Source of the DNA: Prolixibacteraceae bacterium JC049
Lineage (GTDB): Bacteria; Bacteroidota; Bacteroidia; Bacteroidales; Prolixibacteraceae
Assembly (NCBI GenBank): GCA_023369685.1
Contig: SACZ01000001.1
Coordinates: forward strand, 682,381 to 746,380
Direction of reading: 5' to 3'
DNA length: 64,000 nucleotides
The position numbers were made by a program, and so were the translations under genes. The notes beneath the pieces were generated by a model. That model was not told the origin of the DNA. It saw only the letters and a program-made list of their open reading frames with translations, and searched no databases. This document shows positions 14,445 to 23,395 of this stretch, piece by piece; positions within the stretch are counted from its first letter, which is position 1, and every line of letters begins with the position of its first letter.

Positions 14445-16955
14445 TTACAATGAGTTCAATAATTGTTCCAAAGCGTACTCATCTTGTACTAAAACTTGTC
14501 GTGCTTTAGAACCTTCACTTGGACCAACTATGCCAGCAGCTTCCAATTGATCCATAATTCTACCGGCACGATTGTATCCGATAGAGAATTTACGCTGGAT
14601 AAGTGAGGTAGAGCCCGATTGATTCATGGCTACCAAACGTGCAGCATCTTCGAAGTATTCGTCCCGGTTTTTCATATCTACCGAAATTCCTTCAGTTCCT
14701 CCTTCTTCTCCTTCATATTCCGGCAGCATAAATGCTGTTGGATAACCACGTTGCTCCGAAATACAGTCACAGATAGCCTCTACTTCAGGCGTATCGACAA
14801 ATGCACACTGAACCCGTGTAACATCACTGCCCACAGAAATAAGCATATCTCCCTTCCCAATAAGTTGGTTGGCTCCAGGCTGATCGAGAATTGTTCGGGA
14901 GTCGATCATTGATGCCACTTTAAAGGCAATTCGTGAAGGGAAGTTGGCCTTAATAACCCCCGTAATAATATTGGTAGAAGGGCGCTGTGTGGCAATAATC
15001 ATGTGTATACCCACCGCACGTGCCAACTGTGCAATACGTGCAATTGGAGTTTCAATATCTTTTCCAGCAGTCATAATCAGGTCGGCAAATTCATCCACTA
15101 CCAATACAATGTATGGCAAAAAGTGGTGCCCATTTTCCGGATTCAGTTTTCGGCTGATAAACTTCTTATTGTATTCTTTAATGTTACGAGCATGTGCTTT
15201 TTTCAGTAAGTCGTAACGCGCGTCCATTTCAATATTTAATGAATTAAGCGTGGCTTTCACCTTATGAATATCGGTAATGATAGGCTCTTCTTCATCAGGC
15301 ATCTTGGCCAGGAAGTGGTTTTCAATGGAAGAGTAAAGGTTCAATTCCACCTTCTTTGGATCCACAAAAACAAACTTAAGTTGCGATGGATGTTTTTTAT
15401 AAAGTAATGAGGTAATGATGGCATTCAAACCAACCGACTTACCTTGTCCGGTTGCTCCTGCTACCAATACGTGAGGCATTTTGGCCAAGTCAACCACAAA
15501 AGTTTCGTTGGTAATGGTTTTTCCCAAAGCAACTGGTAGTTCAAAGTTCGACTCCTGAAATTTCTTCGAAGCAATAATTGAACGCATAGAAACCACTTCG
15601 GGCTTACGATTTGGTACCTCGATACCAATGGTGCCTTTTCCAGGAATTGGCGCGATGATACGAATCCCCAAAGCTGCTAAACTAAGTGCAATATCGTCTT
15701 CCAGATTTTTGATTTTAGCAATACGAACACCCGGTGCCGGAACAATTTCGTATAGTGTAACGGTTGGACCGATTGTCGCTTTAATCTTTGTAATTTCGAT
15801 TTTGTAATTGCGAAGAGTCTCAACAATTTTATTCTTATTACTGATCAACTCATCGTTGGAAACTTCAGGAGTGTCAGCTCCATATTCTATTAATAATTCA
15901 ACCGAAGGTACTTTGTAGTTGGATAAGTCCAATGTAGGATCGTAGTCTTCCAACATATCCATCTGTTTCACTGGTTCGTTTTCAGAAGGCTGTGCAACAG
16001 TAACCTCTAAATCATCATTGGGAACAGGAGGAGCTTTAGGTGCAGGAATATCCAAATCTTCTGTCATGAATACTTTTTCTTCTACTTCAGCCTCTTCTTC
16101 TATTGGCTGTTCTACTTCTTCAGTTTCAGAAGGCAAATCGGTTAATTCGCTAGCAAAATCAACTGTTGGTGCAGAATCGTTATTCTCTTCTTCAAAAACA
16201 GCTTCAAGGCGATCGTCCTCAGTAACCGATCGAACAACATCTTCCTCTGATGCTATGTCTTCGTTTACAGCTTTTTCTTCAGCCTGTTCTTCTTCATTAT
16301 CTATCTCTTCATCTTCTACCTGTTCTTTCTCTTTTTTCTTCGGAATAAACTGTTGAAGAATTTCAATGGAATTTTCGAAAGCCAATATTCCAAAAATGAA
16401 AATAGATACAAGTAAAGCCAATGTGGTACCAATTCCTCCTAAAAATGCATATAGCCAGTCGGCCATGAAATAACCATAGCTACCGCCTGGTAAGAAATGT
16501 TGGGTGCTGTACATGGAAGAACAACAGAATCCCAATGCAATGGATGTCCATAAGATAAAGAATATGGCAATGAATATTTTTCGTCCTAAGCGTTTTACCT
16601 CTACTTTAACTAGGAACAAGCCTAATAGTGTAGCTATATAGGCAAAACCAATGGCTGCGAAACCAAAACCACGATTCATAAACAAATCGGCTAACCATGC
16701 GCCTCCTTTGCCCATCCAGTTTTTAGCTTTTATTGCGGGGCGACCAACAATGTCTCCAACATTACTGTCAATAATACTTTGATCGGCTCCGGCATGAAGT
16801 ATTGCCGAAAGGATGGATAGGGTTAAATAGAATGCAAATAAGAAGAATACAATTCCTGTAATTAATCTTAACTTTTTGCGAGTGAAATATTTAGTAAAAA
16901 GCGATAGTTTCGACACTTTACTTTTCTTTTTTGTGCTCTTCTTTTTTTGAGTCAT
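14445..16955 (-). CDS. ftsK: FtsK/SpoIIIE DNA translocase
   Basis: The product has 836 residues with the start I choose. Four or five membrane helices occupy about 28-195, followed by a very acidic linker (about 207-300), then the alpha-beta motor. Walker A is GATGQGKS at 500-507, Walker B is VLVVDEFADL at about 617-626, and the C-terminal gamma winged helix is QRKFSIGYNRAGRIMDQLEA. It pumps chromosomal DNA through the division septum and activates dif recombination. The frame extends 35 codons upstream (to 17060), but that stretch is not FtsK-like and contains a promoter-like element at 16992-16999. The ATG at 16955 begins the basic N-terminus MTQKKKSTKK. It is cotranscribed with lolA. Confidence 0.95.
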   Translation of the reverse strand: MTQKKKSTKKKSKVSKLSLFTKYFTRKKLRLITGIVFFLFAFYLTLSILSAILHAGADQSIIDSNVGDIVGRPAIKAKNWMGKGGAWLADLFMNRGFGFAAIGFAYIATLLGLFLVKVEVKRLGRKIFIAIFFILWTSIALGFCCSSMYSTQHFLPGGSYGYFMADWLYAFLGGIGTTLALLVSIFIFGILAFENSIEILQQFIPKKKEKEQVEDEEIDNEEEQAEEKAVNEDIASEEDVVRSVTEDDRLEAVFEEENNDSAPTVDFASELTDLPSETEEVEQPIEEEAEVEEKVFMTEDLDIPAPKAPPVPNDDLEVTVAQPSENEPVKQMDMLEDYDPTLDLSNYKVPSVELLIEYGADTPEVSNDELISNKNKIVETLRNYKIEITKIKATIGPTVTLYEIVPAPGVRIAKIKNLEDDIALSLAALGIRIIAPIPGKGTIGIEVPNRKPEVVSMRSIIASKKFQESNFELPVALGKTITNETFVVDLAKMPHVLVAGATGQGKSVGLNAIITSLLYKKHPSQLKFVFVDPKKVELNLYSSIENHFLAKMPDEEEPIITDIHKVKATLNSLNIEMDARYDLLKKAHARNIKEYNKKFISRKLNPENGHHFLPYIVLVVDEFADLIMTAGKDIETPIARIAQLARAVGIHMIIATQRPSTNIITGVIKANFPSRIAFKVASMIDSRTILDQPGANQLIGKGDMLISVGSDVTRVQCAFVDTPEVEAICDCISEQRGYPTAFMLPEYEGEEGGTEGISVDMKNRDEYFEDAARLVAMNQSGSTSLIQRKFSIGYNRAGRIMDQLEAAGIVGPSEGSKARQVLVQDEYALEQLLNSL

Positions 16956-16991
16956 AGGTGCTGATCTAAAAATAGGGTTTTGGACGAAATA

Positions 16992-16999
16992 CAAAGTTA
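16992..16999 (-). promoter_or_regulatory. Putative -7 element for ftsK-lolA
   Basis: On the minus strand the sequence reads TAACTTTG, matching TAnnTTTG, 37 bases before the chosen ftsK ATG. Its position inside the longer open frame supports the shorter start. Confidence 0.45.
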
Positions 17000-17222
17000 A
17001 CGAAATTGTTGAACAGATATCTAATAACCTTATTACAAGTTGATGCTTTTTTGCCCCCATTTATGATATATTTACTTATCAGTCAGTATTTTGATTTTAA
17101 TTTGATTGGTGGCTAGTGGGCTAGTATATAAAAACTTAGAGCAATTGTTAAAGTTGTTTTATAACATCTTGTTTAACGAGATAAATCATCATTTTAGCAG
17201 TACCAACTTTCCCAAAATATTT

Positions 17223-17230
17223 TAAGTTTG
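17223..17230 (+). promoter_or_regulatory. Putative -7 promoter element for arcC-argF
   Basis: TAAGTTTG fits TAnnTTTG and lies 35 bases before the arcC ATG. No clear -33 box was found. Confidence 0.4.
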
Positions 17231-17264
17231 TTGACCTTGTTACTAACCTTAAAAATTGCGTTAA

Positions 17265-18221
17265 ATGGATAAATTAGCTGTTGTTGCTTTAGGCGGAAAC
17301 GCACTGCTTCGTGGAGACGAGAAGGGAACCATTGAGCAGCAGGAAAAAAATGCAGCGGATACGCTGGAAAATCTAATTTTTCTATTGAAAGATGGATACA
17401 ACTTAGTGATTACTCATGGAAACGGACCTCAAGTGGGTAATATACTAATGCGCAATGATGCTGGAGAAGCGATGTATAACATTGCACAGATGCCATTAAA
17501 TGTTTGTGTAGCCGACTCGCAAGGAGGAATAGGTTACATGATCGACCGCATGTTGCGTAATGTGTTAAATAAACACGGAATTGAAAAGAACATCATTACA
17601 ATGATGACTATGGTAGAGGTAAATGAAAATGATGATGCATTTTCTAATCCTACCAAACGAGTAGGGAAAATCTACACCAAAGAAGAAGCTGAAAAATTGG
17701 AAAATGAGAAAGGATGGCAGTTTAAATCATCTCCTAAAAAAGACGGTGGATATCGTCGAGTTGTTCCTTCTCCGGTTCCTTACAATGTTTTCAATAAAGA
17801 TATAATTGAAAAATTAGCTCGCGAAGGAAATATTGTAGTTGCTGTTGGTGGTGGTGGTGTGCCTGTTTATCACGATCAGAATAATGACGTAAGAACAGTG
17901 GATGCTGTTATTGATAAGGATCTTGCTTCGGCAGTGCTGGGAACAGCTATCAATGCCGACGAGCTGTACATTTTAACCGATGTTCCTTTCATTTATAAAG
18001 ATTTTGGTACTCCAGAGCAGGAAAAACTAGAATTTTTAGATCGGGCAGATACTTTAAAACATTTGGAAAAAGGTACCTTTGCAGAAGGTAGTATGGCTCC
18101 TAAGATTAGAGCTTGTCTGAAATTTGTTGAAGGTGGAGGACAGAAAAGTGTAATCACCGAAGCTACCAAGCTGGAAGACAAATCGTATGGCTCGAAAATA
18201 ACAATGAACTACGAAGATTAA
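17265..18221 (+). CDS. arcC: Carbamate kinase
   Basis: The product has 318 residues, the normal length. Amino-acid-kinase family motifs are seen: VVALGGNALLRG near the start, VITHGNGPQVGNILMRND, VAVGGGGVPVY and VDAVIDKDLASAVLG. The enzyme interconverts carbamoyl phosphate plus ADP with carbamate plus ATP, and in catabolism it makes ATP. It is followed after 21 bases by an ornithine carbamoyltransferase gene, so the pair can turn citrulline into ornithine, CO2, ammonia and ATP. No arginine deiminase gene is next to it. Confidence 0.95.
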   Translation: MDKLAVVALGGNALLRGDEKGTIEQQEKNAADTLENLIFLLKDGYNLVITHGNGPQVGNILMRNDAGEAMYNIAQMPLNVCVADSQGGIGYMIDRMLRNVLNKHGIEKNIITMMTMVEVNENDDAFSNPTKRVGKIYTKEEAEKLENEKGWQFKSSPKKDGGYRRVVPSPVPYNVFNKDIIEKLAREGNIVVAVGGGGVPVYHDQNNDVRTVDAVIDKDLASAVLGTAINADELYILTDVPFIYKDFGTPEQEKLEFLDRADTLKHLEKGTFAEGSMAPKIRACLKFVEGGGQKSVITEATKLEDKSYGSKITMNYED

Positions 18222-18242
18222 TACATTAAAACATATCAAACT

Positions 18243-19244
18243 ATGGCTTTTAATATCAGAAACAGACACTTTTTGAAGTTATTAGACTTCTCTACGAAAG
18301 AAATCAACTACATGTTGGACTTGGCTGCCGATTTGAAAAAGGCGAAATATGCTGGAACTGAACAACCTCGTTTAACAGGAAAAAATATTGCTTTGATCTT
18401 CGAAAAATCATCTACTCGCACTCGTTGTGCTTTCGAGGTAGCTGCGTTAGATCAAGGAGCTCACGTTACTTATCTTGGACCTTCAGGATCTCAAATCGGA
18501 CACAAAGAGTCGATGAAAGATACTGCTCGTGTATTGGGAAGAATGTATGATGGTATCGAGTACCGTGGTTACGGTCAGGCTATTGTAGAAGAGTTGGCAG
18601 AATATGCAGGAGTTCCTGTATGGAACGGGTTGACTGATGAATTTCACCCAACTCAAATTTTGGCCGATTTCTTAACAATTAAAGAGCATACCGATAAACC
18701 ATTGAATCAGGTTAAGTTCTGTTACTTGGGAGATGCTCGTAATAACATGGGTAACTCGTTGATGGTAGGTGCTGCTAAAGTAGGTATGGATTTCCGTGCT
18801 GCTGCACCAAAAGAGTGTTGGCCAGAAGAAGAATTGGTCGCTCAGTGTCGTGAGATTGCAAAAGAAACAGGAGCAACTATTACTTTGACTGAAGATGTTG
18901 CTGAAGCTGTTAAAGATTGCGACTTCCTTTATACTGACGTTTGGGTATCAATGGGAGAGCCAGATAGCGTATGGGAAGAGCGTATTAAATTGATGACTCC
19001 TTATCAGGTAAATCAGAAAGTAATTGAACTAACAGGTAATCCTGATGTGAAATTCTTGCACTGTCTGCCTGCGTTCCACAATCGTGAAACAAAAGTTGGA
19101 GAAGAAATCTACCAAAAATTTGGTTTAGAATCGATGGAGGTTACTGAAGAGGTATTCGAAAGTAAGCATTCAATTGTATTCGATGAAGCTGAAAACCGTA
19201 TGCACACTATTAAAGCGGTAATGGTAGCAACATTAGGCCAATAG
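18243..19244 (+). CDS. argF: Ornithine carbamoyltransferase (probably catabolic)
   Basis: The product has 333 residues. The carbamoyl-phosphate loop SSTRTR is at 56-61, [13 protein letters not shown] carries the HPTQ motif, and [11 protein letters not shown] is the ornithine-site signature that separates OTC from aspartate carbamoyltransferase. It catalyses ornithine plus carbamoyl phosphate to citrulline plus phosphate, or the reverse. Cotranscription with arcC suggests the catabolic (ArcB-like) direction, and the name arcB would also be acceptable. A perfect terminator follows the stop. Confidence 0.93.
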   Translation: MAFNIRNRHFLKLLDFSTKEINYMLDLAADLKKAKYAGTEQPRLTGKNIALIFEKSSTRTRCAFEVAALDQGAHVTYLGPSGSQIGHKESMKDTARVLGRMYDGIEYRGYGQAIVEELAEYAGVPVWNGLTDEFHPTQILADFLTIKEHTDKPLNQVKFCYLGDARNNMGNSLMVGAAKVGMDFRAAAPKECWPEEELVAQCREIAKETGATITLTEDVAEAVKDCDFLYTDVWVSMGEPDSVWEERIKLMTPYQVNQKVIELTGNPDVKFLHCLPAFHNRETKVGEEIYQKFGLESMEVTEEVFESKHSIVFDEAENRMHTIKAVMVATLGQ

Positions 19245-19272
19245 ATCATTAGATATACTGGCATTGCTGGTT

Positions 19273-19307
19273 TAGCCGGATTGTTTATGCAATCCGGCTA
19301 TTTTTTT
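19273..19307 (+). terminator. Terminator of arcC-argF
   Basis: A perfect 11-bp stem (TAGCCGGATTG 19273-19283 with CAATCCGGCTA 19290-19300), a six-base loop and seven T residues form a textbook rho-independent terminator. Confidence 0.95.
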
Positions 19308-19335
19308 GCGTAATTTTACCACAGTATTAAAAACA

Positions 19336-20409
19336 ATGATCGAACGAAAGATAATACATGTGGATATGGATGCTTTTTATGCATCCATAGAGCAGCGTGA
19401 CTTTCCGCATTTGAAAGGTCAGCCAATTGCTGTAGGTGGAAGTAGCGACAGAGGAGTGGTGGCTGCTGCCAGCTATGAGGCACGTAAATATGGTGTTCGA
19501 TCGGCCATGCCTGTAAAAACAGCTTTGAAAAAATGTCCTCATCTGATTTTAACACCACCTCGGTTTAAAGTATACAAAGAGGTCTCTAAAATCATTCATT
19601 CCATTTTTCATGAATATACTCATTTAGTGGAGCCACTTTCGCTCGATGAGGCTTTTCTAGATGTAACTGAACCTTTGTTGGGACCAGCATCGGCAACATT
19701 AATAGCCAAGGAGATCCGAAAACGCATTTTTGATGAGACACAGCTGACAGCCTCTGCAGGTATATCGTACAATAAATTCTTGGCCAAAGTGTGTTCTGAT
19801 GTGAATAAACCCAATGGTCAGTTTGTGTTGCCACCAGAGAAAGCAACCGATTTTATTGCAGAGCTTCCCATTAAACGATTCTTTGGAATAGGTAAAGTTA
19901 CTGCAGCTAAATTGCACGATATGGGAGTGAATACAGGTGCCGATTTGTTAAAGATGGAGCGCTCAGACCTAGTGCGTAATTTTGGAAAAGCAGGAGGTTA
20001 CTTTTATAATATTTGTCGTGGAATTGATCTAAGAGAGGTGAATCCTACCCGAATTCGTAAATCGGTTGGTGCCGAGCGCACCTTTGAAACTGATATTACC
20101 AATGCTGAGGAATTGCATCACCGGCTAAAAGGCATTGTGGAAAAAACGCTTTCGCATATGGAGCGCATAAATGCGCGAGGAAAAACCATTACTGTAAAGG
20201 TGAAGTATGCCGATTTTGAACAGCAAACCCGAAGTAAAACCTATGCCAACTACCTCGATTTGTCATATTTAGTTTATACGCAGGCTGCAGAGTTATTGGA
20301 TACATACTCCGACCAGTTTCATCGAGGTATTCGTTTGTTAGGAATGTCGTTTACCAACTTAAATTTACACGAAAGAAATACTCCTGTTCAGTTGACCATC
20401 GACTTTTGA
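19336..20409 (+). CDS. dinB: DNA polymerase IV (Y-family)
   Basis: The product has 357 residues. Y-family palm motifs are clear: HVDMDAFYASIEQRDFP with the first metal-binding Asp residues, and SLDEAFLDVT with the catalytic Asp-Glu. A helix-hairpin-helix-like thumb (IKRFFGIGKVTAAKLHDMGV) and a little-finger domain follow. The C-terminal residues PVQLTIDF resemble a beta-clamp binding peptide (QLTIDF-type), which would dock the enzyme on DnaN. It performs error-prone translesion synthesis. The frame reaches back to 19306, inside the T-run of the previous terminator, so ATG 19336 is chosen. No LexA-type box was recognised upstream. Confidence 0.95.
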   Translation: MIERKIIHVDMDAFYASIEQRDFPHLKGQPIAVGGSSDRGVVAAASYEARKYGVRSAMPVKTALKKCPHLILTPPRFKVYKEVSKIIHSIFHEYTHLVEPLSLDEAFLDVTEPLLGPASATLIAKEIRKRIFDETQLTASAGISYNKFLAKVCSDVNKPNGQFVLPPEKATDFIAELPIKRFFGIGKVTAAKLHDMGVNTGADLLKMERSDLVRNFGKAGGYFYNICRGIDLREVNPTRIRKSVGAERTFETDITNAEELHHRLKGIVEKTLSHMERINARGKTITVKVKYADFEQQTRSKTYANYLDLSYLVYTQAAELLDTYSDQFHRGIRLLGMSFTNLNLHERNTPVQLTIDF

Positions 20410-20439
20410 TATTAGCGGTTGAGAATTTCATAGATACAA

Positions 20440-20468
20440 AAAACGCCGCCCTTTTGAGGCAGCGTTTT
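20440..20468. terminator. Terminator between dinB and the SSS symporter
   Basis: The arms AAAACGCCGCC (20440-20450) and GGCAGCGTTTT (20458-20468) pair with one mismatch around a seven-base loop. The A/T-rich ends let it serve both convergent genes. Confidence 0.8.
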
Positions 20469-20490
20469 ATATATTGTTTGTAGATATAGT

Positions 20491-22158
20491 CTACCAGAAT
20501 GCAGCATAAAGTACCACCAATACAATGATGATAGCAAATGAAGCAATGTTGAAGATATTTCCGGTTTTGAATGTTTCGCCAGAAATAGTAATTGCTTTGT
20601 CGCTTGCTTTTCCTTTACCGTCAACAAGGCTGATTGCAACAATGATTCCCATAGAGATAATCCATGTAAGCATCATTTGGTGCATCCAAGGTAATGTTGG
20701 GAACAACCAGCTTAGTTCTTCGCCAGCGATACCTTTTGGTCCAATTTTGAAGTAGAATGCAATAACTGCAGACAATAAAATACCCCAAATTGCACCTTTG
20801 TTGGTTGCTTTTTTGTAGAACAGACCCAAAATAAATACAGCCAAAATACCAGGACTAACTAATCCTGTATACTCTTGAATGTACTGGAACATCTGGTCGA
20901 TGCTACCTAGGAATGGAGCTAAAACAACAGCAATAACCAATGCGATAGTTGCAGACAAACGTCCTACAGTTACCAATGATTTATCGTTGGCTTTAGGGTT
21001 AATGTTCTGTTTGTAGATATCCATTGTGAAGATCGTTGCAGTAGAGTTTAGCATTGATGCCAATGAAGAAACAATAGCAGCAGCCAATGCAGCAACTACC
21101 AATCCTTTCAATCCTGTAGGAACGAAAGTACTGATTAACCAAGGATAAGCGTTGTCTTTTCCTCCAATATTGAATGCTCCTTGTACTCCGTCGATAATAG
21201 CTGTTCCTGCTTCGCCTTTGTACATTACGTAAGCAATGATTCCAGGAATAACAACGATAAGAGGTACGATTAGCTTAAGGAAAGCAGCGAATACGATACC
21301 ACGCTGTGATTCTTTCAACGACTTAGCAGCCAATGTACGCTGAATGATGTACTGATTGAATCCCCAGTAGTATAGGTTTGCTACCCAAAGTCCACCAACC
21401 AATACAGCAATACCCGGAAGGTTCATGTATTCAGGATGATCTTTATCCAAAATCATGTGGAAGTGGTCAGGCGCTTTATCCAGAATATGAGAGAATCCGT
21501 TTACGATTCCTCCGTCAGGAGTAACATGGTTAAGGGCAATTACAGTTGTAATTAAACCACCAATTACCAATAGGATAACCTGAATAACGTCGGTCCAAGC
21601 AACAGCAGAAAGACCTCCCCAAAGTGAGTAGGCTGCTGCAAAAAGTGCTAAACCAATGATGGAGTGAATAAGGATGCTTCCATCGCCATTACCTAAAATA
21701 GTATCCAGTGCTTTACCTCCAAGGAAAAGAACTGATGTTAGGTTAACGAAAACAAAAAGTGCTACCCAGAATACCGCCAAAATCGATTTCAGTGTGATGC
21801 TGTAACGTTTTTCGATGAATTCAGGAATAGTGTACAATCCTTTTTCGATAAAGATTGGTAAGAAATATTTACCAACGATGATAAGTGTTAGGGCAGCCAT
21901 CCACTCGTATGAAGCAATAGCCAATCCCATTGCAAATCCCGATCCCGACATTCCGATGAACTGTTCGGCAGAGATGTTTGCTGCGATTAGTGAAGCACCA
22001 ATGGCCCACCAAGGAAGTGTTTTCCCGGCAAGGAAATAGTCTTCGGCATTTTTTTCGTGTCCTTTTTTATCGCGAGATACCCAAAGTCCGACAGAGACAA
22101 TGACTACTGCGTAAAGGGCGAACACTACATAGTCCCAAAATGCAAATCCAGTACTCAT
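20491..22158 (-). CDS. Sodium/sugar symporter of the SSS family (probable galactose/glucose uptake)
   Basis: The product has 555 residues with about 14 hydrophobic helices. The start MSTGFAFWDYVVFALYAVVI and the segments EDYFLAGKTLPWWAIGASLIAANISAEQ and FIGMSGSGFA are the usual SSS family core, resembling SGLT-type transporters (vSGLT). It uses the sodium gradient to import a hexose. It lies downstream of galK-galT on the same strand, which points to galactose, but a hairpin region of 160 bases separates it from galT, so its expression may be partly independent. Confidence 0.88.
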   Translation of the reverse strand: MSTGFAFWDYVVFALYAVVIVSVGLWVSRDKKGHEKNAEDYFLAGKTLPWWAIGASLIAANISAEQFIGMSGSGFAMGLAIASYEWMAALTLIIVGKYFLPIFIEKGLYTIPEFIEKRYSITLKSILAVFWVALFVFVNLTSVLFLGGKALDTILGNGDGSILIHSIIGLALFAAAYSLWGGLSAVAWTDVIQVILLVIGGLITTVIALNHVTPDGGIVNGFSHILDKAPDHFHMILDKDHPEYMNLPGIAVLVGGLWVANLYYWGFNQYIIQRTLAAKSLKESQRGIVFAAFLKLIVPLIVVIPGIIAYVMYKGEAGTAIIDGVQGAFNIGGKDNAYPWLISTFVPTGLKGLVVAALAAAIVSSLASMLNSTATIFTMDIYKQNINPKANDKSLVTVGRLSATIALVIAVVLAPFLGSIDQMFQYIQEYTGLVSPGILAVFILGLFYKKATNKGAIWGILLSAVIAFYFKIGPKGIAGEELSWLFPTLPWMHQMMLTWIISMGIIVAISLVDGKGKASDKAITISGETFKTGNIFNIASFAIIIVLVVLYAAFW

Positions 22159-22178
22159 AGTTAATTAATTAGATGATT

Positions 22179-22220
22179 GACATTTGTTGAGGAAGTACTA
22201 CTGTTTCTCAACAAAATGTC
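22179..22220 (-). promoter_or_regulatory. Long inverted repeat in the leader of the symporter gene
   Basis: The arms GACATTTGTTGAG (22179-22191) and CTCAACAAAATGTC (22207-22220) pair with a single bulge around a 15-base loop, 21 bases before the symporter ATG. It could be an mRNA leader hairpin or an operator; there is no T-run directly beside it. Confidence 0.55.
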
Positions 22221-22257
22221 TGATTTTAATTCGATTATTTAATAAAAAACAGTATTT

Positions 22258-22291
22258 AAGGGCACTAATTTAAAAATAGTTTAGTGCCCTT
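22258..22291 (-). terminator. Terminator-like hairpin after galT
   Basis: A perfect 11-bp inverted repeat (AAGGGCACTAA / TTAGTGCCCTT) with a 12-base loop lies 27 bases after the galT stop. On the minus strand a T-run occurs a few bases later. It probably ends or attenuates the galK-galT message before the symporter gene. Confidence 0.65.
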
Positions 22292-22318
22292 GCAACTATT
22301 AAATTTTCTAGTTTACAA

Positions 22319-23368
22319 CTACTTTGCCGATTTGTAATGCACTTTAGATAGTGCACGTAGCCTTTCAGCACTTGTTTCTGCAGTGATATCGCGCTGTGGG
22401 TTACCAAGCATTTCGTATCCAACCATAAATTTCTTTACTGTTGCCGAACGCAATAGTGGTGGATAGAAGTGCATATGGAAATGCCACTCAGGATGCTCTT
22501 CTCCATCGGTTGGTGCCTGATGGATACCTGCCGAATAGGCAAATGAAACTTCGAACAAGTTATCATACATGATCGTTAGCTGCTTGTAAATATCAGCAAG
22601 TGCTAACCTCTCTTCATCGTTGAATGTTTTGATGCTGGCATGAGCCGAACGACTGATGATCATTGCTTCGAATGGCCATACTGCCCAGTAAGGAACCAAT
22701 GCAACAAAGTGTTCGTTTGAGCAAAGAATGCGTGATTCTTTCTCTACTTCTGCTTCTAGGTAATCGCCTAAAAGAGTTCTTCCATGCTTTTCGAAATAAG
22801 CTTTCTGACGAACAACTTCTTTTTCTACTTCGTTTGGAATATTGCTAGATGACCAGATTTGACCATGTGGATGAGGATTACTACACCCCATGATACTTCC
22901 TTTGTTTTCGAAAATCTGTACGTAGTTGATGGCCGGATTAGCTCCTAACTCGTTGTATTCGTCTTGCCACAAATCCACAACCCCCTTAATGGCATCCACT
23001 TCCATTTCTGGAACAGTTAGGTCGTGACGTGGTGAGAAGCAAATTACCTTACAAATTCCACGAACAGCTTCCGACTGGAAAAGATCGCCATTGTCTTCAC
23101 CTCCTTCAGGAGTGTCAGACAATAGTGCGCTAAAGTCGTTGATGAATGAGTAAGCTCCTTTGTAATCAGGATTTACTTTTCCTCCAATTCTTTCGTTGGT
23201 TGGGCACAGGTAACATTTAGGATCGTACTGCGGACGCTTCTCCTCTTGCACTTTCTCTACTTGTCCTTGCCATGGTCTTTTAGCTCTGTGTGGCGAAACC
23301 AAAATCCACTCGCCAGTTAATGGGTTAAATCGGCGGTGTGGGTGATCAACTAAATTGAATGTACTCAT
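22319..23368 (-). CDS. galT: Galactose-1-phosphate uridylyltransferase
   Basis: The product has 349 residues. The catalytic HPHGQ motif (NPHPHGQIW) puts the nucleophile at His168, and CYLCP (Cys52, Cys55) is the zinc site of class I GalT. It exchanges UMP between UDP-glucose and galactose-1-phosphate in the Leloir pathway. It starts 27 bases after galK on the same strand. The GalE epimerase and galactose mutarotase are not in this window. Confidence 0.96.
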   Translation of the reverse strand: MSTFNLVDHPHRRFNPLTGEWILVSPHRAKRPWQGQVEKVQEEKRPQYDPKCYLCPTNERIGGKVNPDYKGAYSFINDFSALLSDTPEGGEDNGDLFQSEAVRGICKVICFSPRHDLTVPEMEVDAIKGVVDLWQDEYNELGANPAINYVQIFENKGSIMGCSNPHPHGQIWSSSNIPNEVEKEVVRQKAYFEKHGRTLLGDYLEAEVEKESRILCSNEHFVALVPYWAVWPFEAMIISRSAHASIKTFNDEERLALADIYKQLTIMYDNLFEVSFAYSAGIHQAPTDGEEHPEWHFHMHFYPPLLRSATVKKFMVGYEMLGNPQRDITAETSAERLRALSKVHYKSAK

Positions 23369-23395
23369 GATATTTTGTGTAATACGAGTTCGAAA

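Larger units (their letters stand above)
16956..17264. other. Divergent intergenic region ftsK / arcC
   Basis: About 310 AT-rich bases separate the two divergent genes. I see one -7-like element for each direction (16992-16999 minus, 17223-17230 plus). There are no tRNA, small ORF with good coding character or strong hairpin. Confidence 0.6.

Noticed and set aside
16018-16356. A 112-codon plus-strand frame opposite the ftsK linker
   Set aside because: Its Ser-rich low-complexity product is simply the antisense of the acidic Glu-rich FtsK linker.
16956-17060. Longer FtsK N-terminus
   Set aside because: The sequence includes a promoter-like element and adds a non-conserved hydrophobic segment before the basic N-terminus.
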